A stretch of DNA of 64,000 bases from Nectonema munidae (lineage: Eukaryota; Nematomorpha; Nectonematoida; Nectonematidae): contig JAUIRK010001013.1 in NCBI GenBank assembly GCA_030549495.1, positions 248,001 to 312,000 of the forward strand, read 5' to 3'. This document shows positions 63,332 through 64,000 of this stretch, piece by piece. A model generated the notes under the pieces. It was given only the letters and a program-made list of their open reading frames with translations, did not search any database and was not told where the DNA came from. Numbering within the stretch: the first letter of the stretch is position 1; the number at the start of each line of letters is the position of its first letter. Made by a program: the position numbers and the translations under genes.

Positions 63332-64000
63332 GTAATTTTTGTCTCACCTCTAACGTATGATCTCGTGACTGATGATATGAGTATTGTATTAGTTTAGAAA
63401 ATATAAAATTGAACTATTTGAAAAAAGCTAAATCAAAACTATCTGTAAGCGAAAATATCTTGAAATGCGTTTAGAGTTATAGAAGTTTTTTCTAATGTAA
63501 AGATAAAATATAGGCTTTTTAATCTTTTGTAAGTGAAGATGCTAAATGGTATTTTGGGAGTCAGTATTAAAATGCGAAGAAGAAAAGGATGAAAACATTG
63601 AGATCTTTTTAGGAAAAGAGTTGCAGACAAAGAGAGGAGCTATCCTTTGGACCTCAAGGATAGAGTGAAGCGGTTGAGAGCTGGATTAAATATTATGAAA
63701 ATCTGAATTGAAATTAATATAATAATAATTGATATGAATTAATATCGTTAGTGGTAGGCGATGTTTTCAAGGCTTTGCGAGTGCGACATGAGATGGGTTT
63801 ATAATGGATTAGCTCGGAGTTCCAGGCGTTTGTTTTTTTCTTTTAAGTGGACGATTAGTGGGTGTGAACAGCAGAAATAGTGAAAACAGCGTCGTTGATG
63901 TCCGAGGTGAACGAAATATAAGAGAATTTGTGTTTAAAATTTTGTAGAAAAGAGCACCAATTCATCTTATTTATGGAACTAGTAAGAAATTAGAGTGAAG
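63332..64000. other. RhoGAPp190: Start of intron 15
   Basis: From GTAATT to the window end. No further exon recognised; a minus-strand frame at 63439-63630 is unrelated. Confidence 0.6.

Overview
This is AT-rich (roughly 70% A+T by eye) eukaryotic DNA with spliced genes, abundant decayed DNA transposons, a LINE fragment and satellite-like repeats. The one host gene is animal-specific, so the source is a metazoan. Its protein is well diverged from vertebrates. Intron lengths are bimodal (54-56 bp against up to 14.6 kb), and the transposon mix (piggyBac, MULE/FLYWCH, hAT/ZBED, Tc1-like, Tigger) fits a transposon-rich invertebrate, possibly an arthropod such as a copepod. That placement is inference.

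The backbone of the window is one plus-strand gene, a p190RhoGAP ortholog (Drosophila RhoGAPp190, vertebrate ARHGAP35/ARHGAP5). I could place 15 coding exons between 15474 and 63331. They join in a single phase-consistent frame of about 1,410 codons: N-terminal GTPase domain (exons 1-3), four FF domains (exons 3-6), pseudoGTPase pG1 (exons 7-10), pseudoGTPase pG2 (exons 10-13), then a serine-rich linker (exons 13-15). The catalytic RhoGAP domain should follow beyond base 64000.

Layout: 1-15473 is the upstream flank. It holds a piggyBac element (6774-10208) whose transposase still reads open across a 45-bp intron, hAT remains, a tiny hAT MITE and tRNA-like repeats. Intron 1 (11.2 kb) holds a decayed piggyBac with a nested hAT MITE, two MULE fossils and several TTAA-flanked MITEs. 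Introns 2 and 3 hold more MITEs, a tandem GTGACAAAT repeat, a Tigger/pogo fossil and a decayed copy of the start of exon 3. Intron 8 (14.6 kb) holds a Tc1-like fossil, two 1.64-kb direct repeats and, between them, an array of about 32 units of 150 bp carrying a 10-bp hairpin per unit. Introns 11-14 hold further MITEs, hAT, MULE and LINE remains and tRNA-like repeats.

The MITEs fall into related families bounded by TTAA. They share internal CAGACGA motifs and a subterminal palindrome, and look like non-autonomous piggyBac derivatives. No rRNA gene, CRISPR array, intact tRNA gene or confident retrovirus/LTR element was seen.
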